10,301 nt of DNA, taken from CBW1002 sp046081905 (GTDB lineage Bacteria > Cyanobacteriota > Cyanobacteriia > PCC-6307 > Cyanobiaceae). Location of the stretch: NCBI GenBank assembly GCA_046081905.1, contig JBJTWS010000304.1, forward strand, positions 1-10,301, given 5' to 3'. Below the pieces are notes generated by a model. The model ran no database searches. It was not told where the DNA came from and saw nothing but the letters and a program-made list of their open reading frames with translations. The position numbers and the translations under genes were made by a program. Position 1 is the first letter of the stretch. Each line of letters begins with the position of its first letter. Positions 1-7,142 of this stretch are shown here, one piece after another.

Positions 1-278
1 TCCTGGTCGCGGCTCTGGCGCTTGCGGAAGTTGTCGAAATCGGCGGCGATCCGCATGTACTGGCTGCGGAGACCGTCGCATTCGGCCTGCAGGGCCGCCA
101 GCTGCTGCTCCAGCTCCCGCACCCGCCCTTCCCCCTCCAGCGGGGCTCCCTCCTCCGCAGGGGAAGGGGCCTCGGCCGGCGCCGCGGAGCCCTGGGCGGC
201 AGCCTCCTCGGCGGCGACGGCATCGACATCGGCGGGTGCGGGACTGGCCTCGGTCACCGGATGGGTGTCGCCACTCAT
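1..278 (-). CDS. grpE: GrpE nucleotide exchange factor of DnaK, N-terminal part (runs off left edge)
   Basis: GrpE releases ADP from DnaK and so drives the Hsp70 folding cycle in the cytoplasm. Translating the minus strand from the ATG at 278-276 gives 92 residues before the window ends. Residues 1-50 are an Ala/Pro/Glu-rich, probably disordered leader. Residues 52-70 look like the start of the long helical coiled coil. Residues 70-92 carry the family hallmark YMRIAADFDNFRKRQSRDQ (Y74, D80, F81, N83, F84, R85, K86, R87). The C-terminal beta domain that contacts DnaK lies outside the window. No clear Shine-Dalgarno sequence precedes the ATG, but the frame is open and this is the only suitable start. 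The gene is divergent from pilB. Its partner dnaK lies on the same strand at the far end of the window. The identity is secure; the rest of the gene cannot be judged. Confidence 0.93.
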   Translation of the reverse strand, partial: MSGDTHPVTEASPAPADVDAVAAEEAAAQGSAAPAEAPSPAEEGAPLEGEGRVRELEQQLAALQAECDGLRSQYMRIAADFDNFRKRQSRDQ

Positions 279-393
279 GCTGACTGGAACGCAAATCGGA
301 TCTAGACATGTTGGAACTCCGGGTCCGCCTCCCACAAGCGGCGGAAGCCCGCACCTCCGCGCCCCCCCGCCCCGAGCCCCGGGATTCCGGCCC
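279..393. promoter_or_regulatory. Divergent intergenic region between grpE and pilB
   Basis: These 115 bases separate the divergent starts of grpE and pilB and must hold the promoters of both unless one start is mis-set. I could not identify a convincing -35/-10 pair on either strand. No CIRCE-type heat-shock inverted repeat is visible upstream of grpE. The pilB-proximal half is C-rich, with a run of seven C at 362-368 and no purine-rich ribosome binding site in front of the pilB ATG. Confidence 0.4.
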
Positions 394-2289
394 ATGACCC
401 TCACCCCCACCCGTCCGGTCGCCGATGCCCAGTCGCCGGCACAGCAGCGCCTGGAAGTGGAACTGCTGCTCGGCGAGCCCGTGCTGCGTCCCCGCGAACT
501 GCAGCAGGCCGACCGGGAGCTGCTGGCGGAGAACCAGCCGGTGAGCGCGGATCGCTGGCGGGTGCTGGGCTGTCTGCCGCTGCAGCGCGATGGCCAGACC
601 CTGCAGGTGGCCATTCCCACCCACTGGGGCCCCAGCAGCCAGCAGAGCCTGGTGGAGGAACTGGCGGGGGCAGGCCTCACCGCTTCCCTCAATCTGGCCC
701 TGGCCACGGACCTGACGGAGCAGCTGGCGGCGGCGGCCGCGTCCCCACCCGCGGAGGAGGCCGGCGAGGCCACCTCGGCCGTGGATGCCGCCAGCACCCT
801 GATCGACGGGCTCGGGGGCATGGACGACGGCCTCGAGGAGGAGGAGGAAGAGGACCAGGTGGATCCGGGCCCGGCTCTGCCCCGATCGCTGATCGATGAT
901 CTGGCGATCTCGGTGGGCACCAGCGAGCTCAAGGAAGTCAAGGACGACCTCCTGGAACTGGAGGTGAACAGCGACACCGCCAACGCCTCGCCGATCGTGA
1001 GTCTGGTGGACCGGATCCTGATCGAGGCCCTCAGCGCCGGTGCGAGCGACATCCACGTCGAGCCGCAGGAGCACGCCCTGGAGGTGCGCTTCCGCCAGGA
1101 CGGCGTGCTGCAGAAGCACTTCGAGGATCTGCCCAAGAGCCTGATCCCGGCGGTCACCTCCCGCTTCAAGATCATGGCCGACCTGGACATCGCCGAACGG
1201 CGCATGCCCCAGGACGGCCGGATCCGCCGCGCCTTCCGCGGCCGCAAGATGGATTTCCGCGTCAGCACCCTGCCCACCCGCCTCGGCGAGAAGGTGGTGC
1301 TCCGCCTGCTGGACAGCGGCGCCACCCAGCTGGGCCTCGACACGCTGATCACCGACCCGCAGGCCCGCGACATCGTGCGCAACCTGGGCTCCAAACCCTT
1401 CGGGATGATCCTGGTGACCGGCCCCACCGGTTCCGGTAAATCAACCACCCTCTATTCCCTGCTGGCGGAGCGCAACAGCCCCACGATCAACATCTCCACG
1501 GTAGAGGATCCGATCGAATACACCCTCAAGGGGACCACCCAGACCCAGGTGAACCGGGAGAAGGGTCTCGACTTCAACGTGGCCCTGCGGGCCTTCATGC
1601 GCCAGGACCCGGACGTGCTGCTGGTGGGGGAAACCCGCGACCTGGAGACCGCCAAGACCGCGATCGAGGCGGCCCTCACCGGCCACCTGGTGCTCACCAC
1701 CCTCCACTGCAACGACGCCCCCAGCGCCATCGCCCGCCTCGATGAGATGGGGGTGGAACCTTTCCTGGTGAGCGCCTCGCTGCTGGGGATCGTCTCCCAG
1801 CGGCTGCTGCGGCGGGTGTGCGTCCACTGCCGCCAGAGCTACCGCCCCACGCCGGAGGAACTGGGTCGCTTCGGGTTGCTGGCCGGCCGGGAAACGAACG
1901 TGACCTTTTACAAGGCCAACAAGCAGCCGCCGGGCGGTGCCCGCACCTGCCCGATCTGCCAGGGCAGCGGCTACAAGGGCCGGGTGGGGGTGTACGAGGT
2001 GCTGCGGATCAACGAACAGATCGCCGCCGCCATCGCCAAGCGGGCCACCACGGATGTGCTGCGGCGCCTGGCCCTGGAGGCCGGCATGAAGACCCTGCTG
2101 GGCTATGGCCTCGACCTGGTCCGCCACGGCGACACCACCCTGGAGGAGGTGGAGCGGATGCTGCTCACGGACACGGGCCTGGAATCGGAGCGGCGGGCGC
2201 GGATGCTCTCCACCCTCACCTGTGATGGTTGCGGCGCCGGTCTGCGGGAAGAGTGGCTGGAATGCCCCTACTGTCTGCGCAGCCGCTGA
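394..2289 (+). CDS. pilB: Type IV pilus extension ATPase PilB (GspE/T2SSE family), 631 aa
   Basis: Hexameric cytoplasmic ATPase that powers pilin polymerisation at the pilus base, acting on PilC. The N-terminal ~130 residues are poorly conserved, followed by an acidic linker with six Glu at 148-153. The catalytic core has every expected motif: Walker A GPTGSGKST at 343-351 (K349), Asp box VEDPIE at 370-375, Walker B DVLLVGE at 407-413, His box GHLVLTTLH at 430-438, and the zinc-binding CxxC pair at C476/C479 and C519/C522. A second Cys4 element (C610, C613, C624, C627) ends the protein. The frame is open upstream to position 22, but those codons overlap grpE antisense and are low-complexity, so the ATG at 394 is the sensible start. 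It is the first gene of a pilB-pilT-pilC operon. Confidence in the function is high; confidence in the exact start is moderate. Confidence 0.95.
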   Translation: MTLTPTRPVADAQSPAQQRLEVELLLGEPVLRPRELQQADRELLAENQPVSADRWRVLGCLPLQRDGQTLQVAIPTHWGPSSQQSLVEELAGAGLTASLNLALATDLTEQLAAAAASPPAEEAGEATSAVDAASTLIDGLGGMDDGLEEEEEEDQVDPGPALPRSLIDDLAISVGTSELKEVKDDLLELEVNSDTANASPIVSLVDRILIEALSAGASDIHVEPQEHALEVRFRQDGVLQKHFEDLPKSLIPAVTSRFKIMADLDIAERRMPQDGRIRRAFRGRKMDFRVSTLPTRLGEKVVLRLLDSGATQLGLDTLITDPQARDIVRNLGSKPFGMILVTGPTGSGKSTTLYSLLAERNSPTINISTVEDPIEYTLKGTTQTQVNREKGLDFNVALRAFMRQDPDVLLVGETRDLETAKTAIEAALTGHLVLTTLHCNDAPSAIARLDEMGVEPFLVSASLLGIVSQRLLRRVCVHCRQSYRPTPEELGRFGLLAGRETNVTFYKANKQPPGGARTCPICQGSGYKGRVGVYEVLRINEQIAAAIAKRATTDVLRRLALEAGMKTLLGYGLDLVRHGDTTLEEVERMLLTDTGLESERRARMLSTLTCDGCGAGLREEWLECPYCLRSR

Positions 2290-2293
2290 GGAG
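2288..2293 (+). promoter_or_regulatory. Shine-Dalgarno sequence of pilT, overlapping the pilB stop
   Basis: GAGGAG lies 7 bases before the pilT ATG at 2301 and overlaps the pilB TGA (2287-2289). It fixes the pilT start at 2301 rather than at the upstream in-frame codons inside pilB, and it suggests translational coupling of the two ATPases. Confidence 0.75.
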
Positions 2294-2300
2294 ACGGGCC

Positions 2301-3383
2301 ATGGACCTGATGATCGAGGACCTGATGGGCAAGCTGGTGGAGGACGGCGGCAGCGATCTCCACCTCAGCGCCGGCCTGCCCCCATTCGGACGGTTCAACG
2401 GCGAACTGCGGCCGATGACGGAGACGCCCCTGAAGGAGGAAGACTGCAACCGGCTGATCTTCATGATGCTGAACAATGCTCAGCGCAAAAAACTGGAGCA
2501 GAACTGGGAGCTGGACTGCTCCTATGGCCTCATGGGCGTCTCCCGTTTCCGGGTGAACGTGTACCGCCAGCGGGGCACCTATGCCGCCTGCCTGCGGGCC
2601 CTGGGCAACAAGATTCCAAGCCTTGCCACCCTCGGCCTGCCGCCGATCGTGGAGGAAATGAGCCGCATTCCCAAGGGCCTGGTGCTCGTGACCGGACCCA
2701 CCGGCTCCGGCAAGACCACCACCCTGGCGGCGATGCTGGATCACATCAACCACACCCGGGCGGAGCACATCCTCACGATCGAGGATCCGATCGAATTCAC
2801 CTACCGCTCCGACCGGAGCATGATCCACCAGCGGCAGCTCAACGACGACACCCGCAGCTTCTCCAACGCCCTGCGGGCTGCCCTTCGGGAAGATCCCGAT
2901 GTGATCCTGGTGGGGGAGATGCGCGACCTGGAGACGATCCAGCTGGCCATCAGCGCCGCCGAGACCGGCCACCTGGTGTTCGGCACCTTGCACACCAGCT
3001 CCGCCTCCCAGACGGTGGACCGGATGGTTGATGTGTTCCCTCCGATCCAACAGACCCAGATCCGGGTGCAGCTCAGCAGCAGCCTGATGGCGGTGTTCTC
3101 CCAGACGCTCTGCCGCCGCTGGAACCCCAGGCCGGGTCAGTTCGGGCGGGTGATGGCCCAGGAGATCATGGTCAACACCCCGGCAATCGCGAACCTGATC
3201 CGGGAGGGCAAGACGGCGCAGCTCTACTCCCAGATGCAGACCGGTGCGAGCATGGGCATGCAGACCCTGGAGAAGGTCCTGGCGGATCTGGTACTGGCGG
3301 ACGAGGTGAAACTCGATGAGGCCCTGAGCAAGACCGCCAAACCCGAGGAACTTCGCCGCCTCGTTGACCAGCTCACCGCCTGA
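2301..3383 (+). CDS. pilT: Type IV pilus retraction ATPase PilT, 360 aa
   Basis: PilT is the hexameric ATPase that depolymerises the pilus, giving twitching force and DNA uptake. The 360-residue length is typical for the family. Residues 1 to about 100 form the PAS-like N-terminal domain, starting near EDLMGKLVEDGGSDLHLSAG, as in other PilT proteins. The RecA-like domain follows, with Walker A GPTGSGKTT at 132-140 (K138), Walker B DVILVGE at 200-206 and His box GHLVFGTLH at 223-231. The PilT-specific C-terminal motif is present as AIANLIRE at 295-302 (consensus AIRNLIRE), which separates it from PilB-type ATPases, as does the lack of the CxxC zinc motifs. It begins 11 bases after the pilB stop behind a good ribosome binding site and is followed 25 bases later by pilC. 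By gene order it corresponds to cyanobacterial PilT1, found next to pilC; a second PilT paralogue may exist elsewhere. Confidence 0.95.
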   Translation: MDLMIEDLMGKLVEDGGSDLHLSAGLPPFGRFNGELRPMTETPLKEEDCNRLIFMMLNNAQRKKLEQNWELDCSYGLMGVSRFRVNVYRQRGTYAACLRALGNKIPSLATLGLPPIVEEMSRIPKGLVLVTGPTGSGKTTTLAAMLDHINHTRAEHILTIEDPIEFTYRSDRSMIHQRQLNDDTRSFSNALRAALREDPDVILVGEMRDLETIQLAISAAETGHLVFGTLHTSSASQTVDRMVDVFPPIQQTQIRVQLSSSLMAVFSQTLCRRWNPRPGQFGRVMAQEIMVNTPAIANLIREGKTAQLYSQMQTGASMGMQTLEKVLADLVLADEVKLDEALSKTAKPEELRRLVDQLTA

Positions 3384-3408
3384 GCGGACTTCTCCCGCGT
3401 CCCTGGCC

Positions 3409-4668
3409 ATGCCCACCTTCGTCGCCACCTACCGCACCACCCGGGGAAAGGAGCGGAGCCTCCGCCTCGAGGCCTCCGACGCCGTCACCGCCAAGCGGAA
3501 TCTGCGCAGACGCGGGATCCACGCCACCTCGATCAAACAGCAGACCGACAGTTCCCCCACCGGCTCGGCCAAGACCAGGAAGGCCGCGGGGGGAAGCCTC
3601 ATCGACCAGATCAACAGCCTGCTGGAAGGGAAGCCGGGCATCCGCGAGAAGGCTCTGTTCGCCAGCAAGATGGCCGCTCTCGTGGATGCGGGCGTTCCGA
3701 TCGTGCGCGGCCTCAACCTGATGGCCGCCCAGCAGAAGCATCCGCTGTTCAAGCGGGCCCTCACCAGCATCAGCCAGGAGGTGAGCCAGGGGGACAGCCT
3801 CGGCGCGGCGATCCGCCGCTGGCCGAAGGTGTTCGACAAGCTCACGCTCGCCATGATCGAAGCCGGCGAAGTTGGTGGCGTTTTGGATGACACCCTGCGT
3901 CGCCTCGCCAAGTTGCTGGAAGACAACGCAAAGCTGCAGAACCAGATCAAGGGTGCGATGGGATATCCGATCGCAGTGCTCGTGATCGCGATCCTGGTGT
4001 TCCTGGGCATGACGATCTTCCTGATCCCCACCTTCGCGGAGGTCTTCGACACCCTCGGCGCCGAGCTGCCGGCCTTCACGCAAATGATGGTGAACCTCAG
4101 CGCCACGCTGCGCTCCAGCTTCTCCCTCTTTCTGGTGGGTGGACTGGTGACGTTCGGCTGGCTGTTCGGCCGCTTCTACGCCACCCCGGTGGGCCGCCGC
4201 CGCGTCGATGCGCTGATCCTGAAGCTGCCCCTGTTTGGCGATCTGATCCAGAAGACCTCCACGGCCCAGTTCTGCCGCACCTTCAGTTCCCTGGCCAAAG
4301 CCGGGGTGCCGATCCTGCTCTCCCTGGAGATCGTGCGCGAAACCACCGGCAACACGATCATCGCCGATGCGATCGATGGCAGCCGGCGCGACATCCTGGA
4401 GGGCATTCCCCTCAGCATTGCCATCGCCCGCAAGAACGTGTTCCCCGATATGGCCGTGGGCATGATGACGATCGGTGAGGAAACCGGCGAACTCGACGCC
4501 ATGCTCACCAAAGTAGCCGATTTCTATGAAGACGAGGTATCCGCCGCGGTGAAGGCGCTCACCTCGATGCTGGAGCCGGCGATGATCGTGTTCGTGGGCG
4601 GCATCGTGGCCTCGATCCTCCTGGCCATGTACTTGCCGATGTTCTCGGTATTCGAAAAGATCCGCTGA
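3409..4668 (+). CDS. pilC: Type IV pilus inner-membrane platform protein PilC (T2SSF family), 419 aa
   Basis: PilC is the polytopic inner-membrane platform on which PilB and PilT act to add or remove pilin subunits. The start MPTFVATYRTTRGK matches the usual PilC N-terminus and sets the ATG at 3409; an in-frame ATG at 3364 would overlap the end of pilT and adds only a low-complexity stretch. Two tandem T2SSF domains are visible at about residues 80-205 and 285-410, each with the recurring pattern of Ala-Gly-Val-Pro (DAGVPI near the start of one, KAGVPI in the other) and a GE.(T/G)G.LD element. Predicted membrane segments lie at about 187-209, 238-256 and 391-412, the usual three-helix layout. 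There is no strong Shine-Dalgarno sequence, so expression may depend on coupling to pilT. It is the last gene of the operon and convergent with the gene at 4696. Confidence 0.94.
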   Translation: MPTFVATYRTTRGKERSLRLEASDAVTAKRNLRRRGIHATSIKQQTDSSPTGSAKTRKAAGGSLIDQINSLLEGKPGIREKALFASKMAALVDAGVPIVRGLNLMAAQQKHPLFKRALTSISQEVSQGDSLGAAIRRWPKVFDKLTLAMIEAGEVGGVLDDTLRRLAKLLEDNAKLQNQIKGAMGYPIAVLVIAILVFLGMTIFLIPTFAEVFDTLGAELPAFTQMMVNLSATLRSSFSLFLVGGLVTFGWLFGRFYATPVGRRRVDALILKLPLFGDLIQKTSTAQFCRTFSSLAKAGVPILLSLEIVRETTGNTIIADAIDGSRRDILEGIPLSIAIARKNVFPDMAVGMMTIGEETGELDAMLTKVADFYEDEVSAAVKALTSMLEPAMIVFVGGIVASILLAMYLPMFSVFEKIR

Positions 4669-4695
4669 GCTTCCACCGCTCAACGAGCACGAACT

Positions 4696-6105
4696 TCAAA
4701 ACCCGCCCCGAGGAGCGCGCCTGGGTTCAACACCTACCGCTCCGTTCTCCCCCTGCCGCTTCCGCGCCCCGCAGGCCAGCCCCGCCAGCAGCACCCAGCC
4801 GGCCACATTGATGCGGCTGTCGTAGAAGGGAATGTCTGTGGCGTGCAGGGCCGCCAGCACCAGGGCGGCGGCCCACCAGGCGCGATCGAAGGGGCCCGCG
4901 GCGGCCATGCCGGCCCGGAAGGAGCGCCACAGCAGCGACAACACCACCCCCACCACCAGCAGGGCCACCGGCACCCCTTGGCTCACCGCCAGGTCGATCG
5001 GCAGGTTGTGGGGATGGCCGTGCCACTGGCCCGTGCGCAGGGGATAGAGCAGGCTGAAGGCGGCGGCCCCCCACCCCAGCCAGGGACGCTCGGCGATCAG
5101 CTCCAGGGCCACCTGCCACTGGGCCAGCCGGGTGGAGGCCTGCACCCGATCGGCCCCGTGATGGAGGTCGCTGAGGCGTCCCCAGATCGCCTCCGGCACC
5201 AGCTGCCGCAGGGGCTCCTGCAGCAGCGGCGGCACCCCCGGCAGGCTGGCGAGGGTCACCAGCAGCAGCAGCCCGAGCAGCAGGGGAAGCAGCCACAGCC
5301 AGCTGGCGGGCCCCAGCACCAGGGGCACCGCCAGCACCAGGGCTCCCCAGGCATTGCGGGAATCGGTGAGGAACACCGCTGCCACCACGCCGATTGCCAG
5401 GGCCAGCAGCACTCCCAGCCGAAGCAGCAGCCCCCGAGGTTCCACGCTCGCAGAGCCGGCGGCATCCCGCAGGCCCTGCCGCCACTGCTGAAGACCCTCC
5501 AGCAGGGCGGCCAGTTGCAGCGGCCAGGCCAGGACCAGCCAGGCGCCGGCGATGTTGGCGTAGTCGAACAGGCCGGAGAGCCGCCCCTCGGGGCTCCCGC
5601 CAGCCTCCAGGTGCCAGATCACCAGGCCCCCCAGGGCCTGGAAGGGTCCGCTCCAACCCAGGAACAGCTGGCCGAGGCCCGTGGCCACCACCGGCACGGT
5701 GCCCGCCACCAGCCAGAGGGCCACCCGCCGCCGGGCCTCGGGCGTAGCCAGGTAGGGCTGATACCCCCAGAAGGCCCAGAAGAAGGGCAGCCAGTTGGCC
5801 AGGCCCACCCAGGCGAGCCCGCCGCTGCGGGCCGTGAAGCAGCCCAGCACCATCAGCGCGGCGGCAAGCAGCAGCCAGCGGTTGGTGAGCTCACCCCAGG
5901 GGGAAGAACGGTGCCGGCTCCCCTGGATGAGCGCCACGAAGAGCAGCAGCCCCCCCAGGAAGGCGCTGCTGGCCAGCAGGAACAGCCCCAGCTGGAAACA
6001 GCGCCAACCGAGGGGCGAGGCCCCCTCAGGGCGGGCATCGAGCAGGCGCACATCCAGCGCCGCCGGGCGAATCGGGGGCAAGGGCCTTGCCGCGGAGCGC
6101 TCCAT
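4696..6105 (-). CDS. Polytopic O-antigen ligase / polymerase family protein (Wzy_C superfamily), 469 aa
   Basis: This is an integral membrane protein with about ten hydrophobic segments (first at about 36-60, others near 77-90, 127-148, 186-203, 227-246, 252-287, 373-390 and the C-terminal 60 residues). Wzy_C-superfamily features are present: an FDYAN element near 180-184 (N184), a TDSRNAW motif at 247-253 (R250), a large extracytoplasmic loop at about 288-370 with RPWLGWG at 340-346, and HGHPHN at 362-367 followed by the next helix. The H.HN site is the conserved loop histidine region in WaaL ligases and in PglL/TfpO pilin O-oligosaccharyltransferases. The same superfamily includes cyanobacterial IctB, once called a bicarbonate transporter, so that label may be given by automated annotation. 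It lies 41 bases downstream of purU on the same strand and converges with pilC across 27 bases. The superfamily is clear; the substrate cannot be read from sequence. Confidence 0.8.
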   Translation of the reverse strand: MERSAARPLPPIRPAALDVRLLDARPEGASPLGWRCFQLGLFLLASSAFLGGLLLFVALIQGSRHRSSPWGELTNRWLLLAAALMVLGCFTARSGGLAWVGLANWLPFFWAFWGYQPYLATPEARRRVALWLVAGTVPVVATGLGQLFLGWSGPFQALGGLVIWHLEAGGSPEGRLSGLFDYANIAGAWLVLAWPLQLAALLEGLQQWRQGLRDAAGSASVEPRGLLLRLGVLLALAIGVVAAVFLTDSRNAWGALVLAVPLVLGPASWLWLLPLLLGLLLLVTLASLPGVPPLLQEPLRQLVPEAIWGRLSDLHHGADRVQASTRLAQWQVALELIAERPWLGWGAAAFSLLYPLRTGQWHGHPHNLPIDLAVSQGVPVALLVVGVVLSLLWRSFRAGMAAAGPFDRAWWAAALVLAALHATDIPFYDSRINVAGWVLLAGLACGARKRQGENGAVGVEPRRAPRGGF

Positions 6106-6146
6106 CCAAGCTCAGGCAATCACCGGTTCGCTCCCTCGGATCGTGC

Positions 6147-7034
6147 TCAGTCGAAGACAGCCGTGCGGCCGCGGTAGACCATCGCCTGCCGGCGCAGATG
6201 GAGCCGCAGGGCCCGGGCCAGGGCGAGACGCTCGGTGTCGCGCCCCTTGCGGATCAGATCCTCCACCTCATCGCGATGGCTCACGTGCACGGTGGCCTGC
6301 TCGATGATCGGGCCACCGTCGAGCTCCTCGGTCACGTAGTGGGCGGTGGCACCGATCAGCTTCACGCCCCGCTCCCAGGCCCGGTGGTAAGGCTGCGCCC
6401 CCTTGAAGGCCGGCAGGAAGGAGTGGTGGATGTTGATCACCCGCTGCCGGGCGGATGCAGTCGAGCCCGCGTCGCTGCCGAGGGCCTCCAGGAAGGCGGG
6501 GCTGAGCACCTGCATGTACTTGGCCAGCACCACCAGTTCGATCCCCTCCTCCTGCAGCAGGGCCAGCTGCTGGCGCTCCACCTCGGCGCGGGTGTCCGGG
6601 GTGATCGGCAGGTGCACGTAGCGGACGCCGAAGCCCCGGGCCACCCCCTCGAGGGAATCGTGGTTGGACACCACCAGCGGCACCTCCATCGGCAGCTCGC
6701 CGGAGCGGGTGCGCCAGAGCAGGTCCACGAGGCAATGGTCCTGCCGGCTCACGAAGATCGCCACCCGGGGCGTTTCATCGGAGAAGTGCACCTGCCCCTC
6801 CCCGCCGAGCCGCTCCGCCAGGGCCAGCACCGCCGGGGTGATCGCCGGCCGCGGCAGCCCGAAGCCCTCCAGGTCCCACTCGATGCGGCTGAGGAAGAGG
6901 CCGGCGCCGGCATCGGTGTGGTGATCGGCGTGGCGGATGTTGCCGCCGTTGGCCGCCACCCAGCCGGAGAGTTCGCTCACCAGGGCCGGCCGATCGGGGC
7001 AGATCACCTGGAGGATGGCCGTGGGGGAACTCAT
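6147..7034 (-). CDS. purU: Formyltetrahydrofolate deformylase PurU, 295 aa
   Basis: PurU hydrolyses 10-formyl-THF to formate and THF, balancing the folate one-carbon pool and, in E. coli, supplying formate for purine synthesis by PurT. Residues 5 to about 85 form an ACT regulatory domain (QVICPDRPALVSELSGWVA). The rest is a formyltransferase fold. The catalytic triad expected from PurN/PurU is present: N201 and H203 in INIHHSFLPAFKGAQPYHRA, and D239 in TEELDGGPIIEQ, with the 36-residue spacing between His and Asp that PurN shows. I chose the ATG at 7034 (MSSPTAILQV) because it sits directly before the ACT domain; the frame runs open to 7400, but that extension overlaps psbQ antisense. No clear ribosome binding site is visible. 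It is followed by the Wzy_C-family gene, possibly co-transcribed, and is divergent from psbQ. A short insert rich in Gly/Ser/Ala precedes the INIHH motif. Confidence 0.92.
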   Translation of the reverse strand: MSSPTAILQVICPDRPALVSELSGWVAANGGNIRHADHHTDAGAGLFLSRIEWDLEGFGLPRPAITPAVLALAERLGGEGQVHFSDETPRVAIFVSRQDHCLVDLLWRTRSGELPMEVPLVVSNHDSLEGVARGFGVRYVHLPITPDTRAEVERQQLALLQEEGIELVVLAKYMQVLSPAFLEALGSDAGSTASARQRVINIHHSFLPAFKGAQPYHRAWERGVKLIGATAHYVTEELDGGPIIEQATVHVSHRDEVEDLIRKGRDTERLALARALRLHLRRQAMVYRGRTAVFD

Positions 7035-7142
7035 GCCGGCGCCGGTGCGGAGGGTGGTGAAGACGCAGAAGCCATTGTGCTCAGCGGGCCTGCGAGACCA
7101 GATACAGTCAGGCCCGCCTCTTTCGCCAGGTTGGAGACTTCC
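7035..7142. promoter_or_regulatory. Divergent intergenic region between purU and psbQ
   Basis: These 108 bases lie between the divergent starts of purU and psbQ and are the expected site of both promoters. On the plus strand TACAGT at 7103-7108 weakly resembles a -10 box, 34 bases before the psbQ ATG, but there is no well-spaced -35 partner (TTGTGC at 7075-7080 is 22 bases away). I could not name a promoter for purU. Confidence 0.35.
7133..7136 (+). promoter_or_regulatory. Shine-Dalgarno sequence of psbQ
   Basis: GGAG sits 6 bases before the ATG at 7143 and supports that codon as the psbQ start over upstream codons in the same open frame. Confidence 0.65.

Noticed and set aside
22..393. N-terminal extension of pilB back to position 22, or to the ATG at 277
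   Set aside because: The added residues are low-complexity and overlap grpE on the other strand; conserved-looking PilB sequence begins only after the ATG at 394.
2268..3428. Long open frame (386 codons) on the minus strand across pilT
   Set aside because: It is fully antisense to a gene with intact PilT motifs, its translation is rich in His/Gln/Gly/Ala without any domain, and such shadow frames are expected at this GC content.
4666..4682. Hairpin TGAGC-N7-GCTCA at the pilC stop as a terminator
   Set aside because: The stem is only 5 bp, overlaps the stop codon and has no T-run on either strand; it may be chance.
3373..4683. Long open frame (436 codons) on the minus strand across pilC
   Set aside because: It is antisense to a well-supported PilC, and the translation is a His/Glu/Gly-rich shadow of PilC codons with no recognisable fold or signal.
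4696..6105. Naming the membrane protein IctB, bicarbonate transporter
   Set aside because: It shares superfamily motifs such as RPWLG.G with IctB, but overall likeness as I recall the IctB sequence is limited and the transport role of IctB itself is doubtful; only the superfamily is claimed.
4843..6177. Plus-strand open frame (444 codons) opposite the Wzy_C-family gene
   Set aside because: The translation is dominated by Gln, Pro, Gly and His, the usual shadow of a Leu/Ala-rich membrane protein; the minus-strand reading has clear membrane segments and family motifs.
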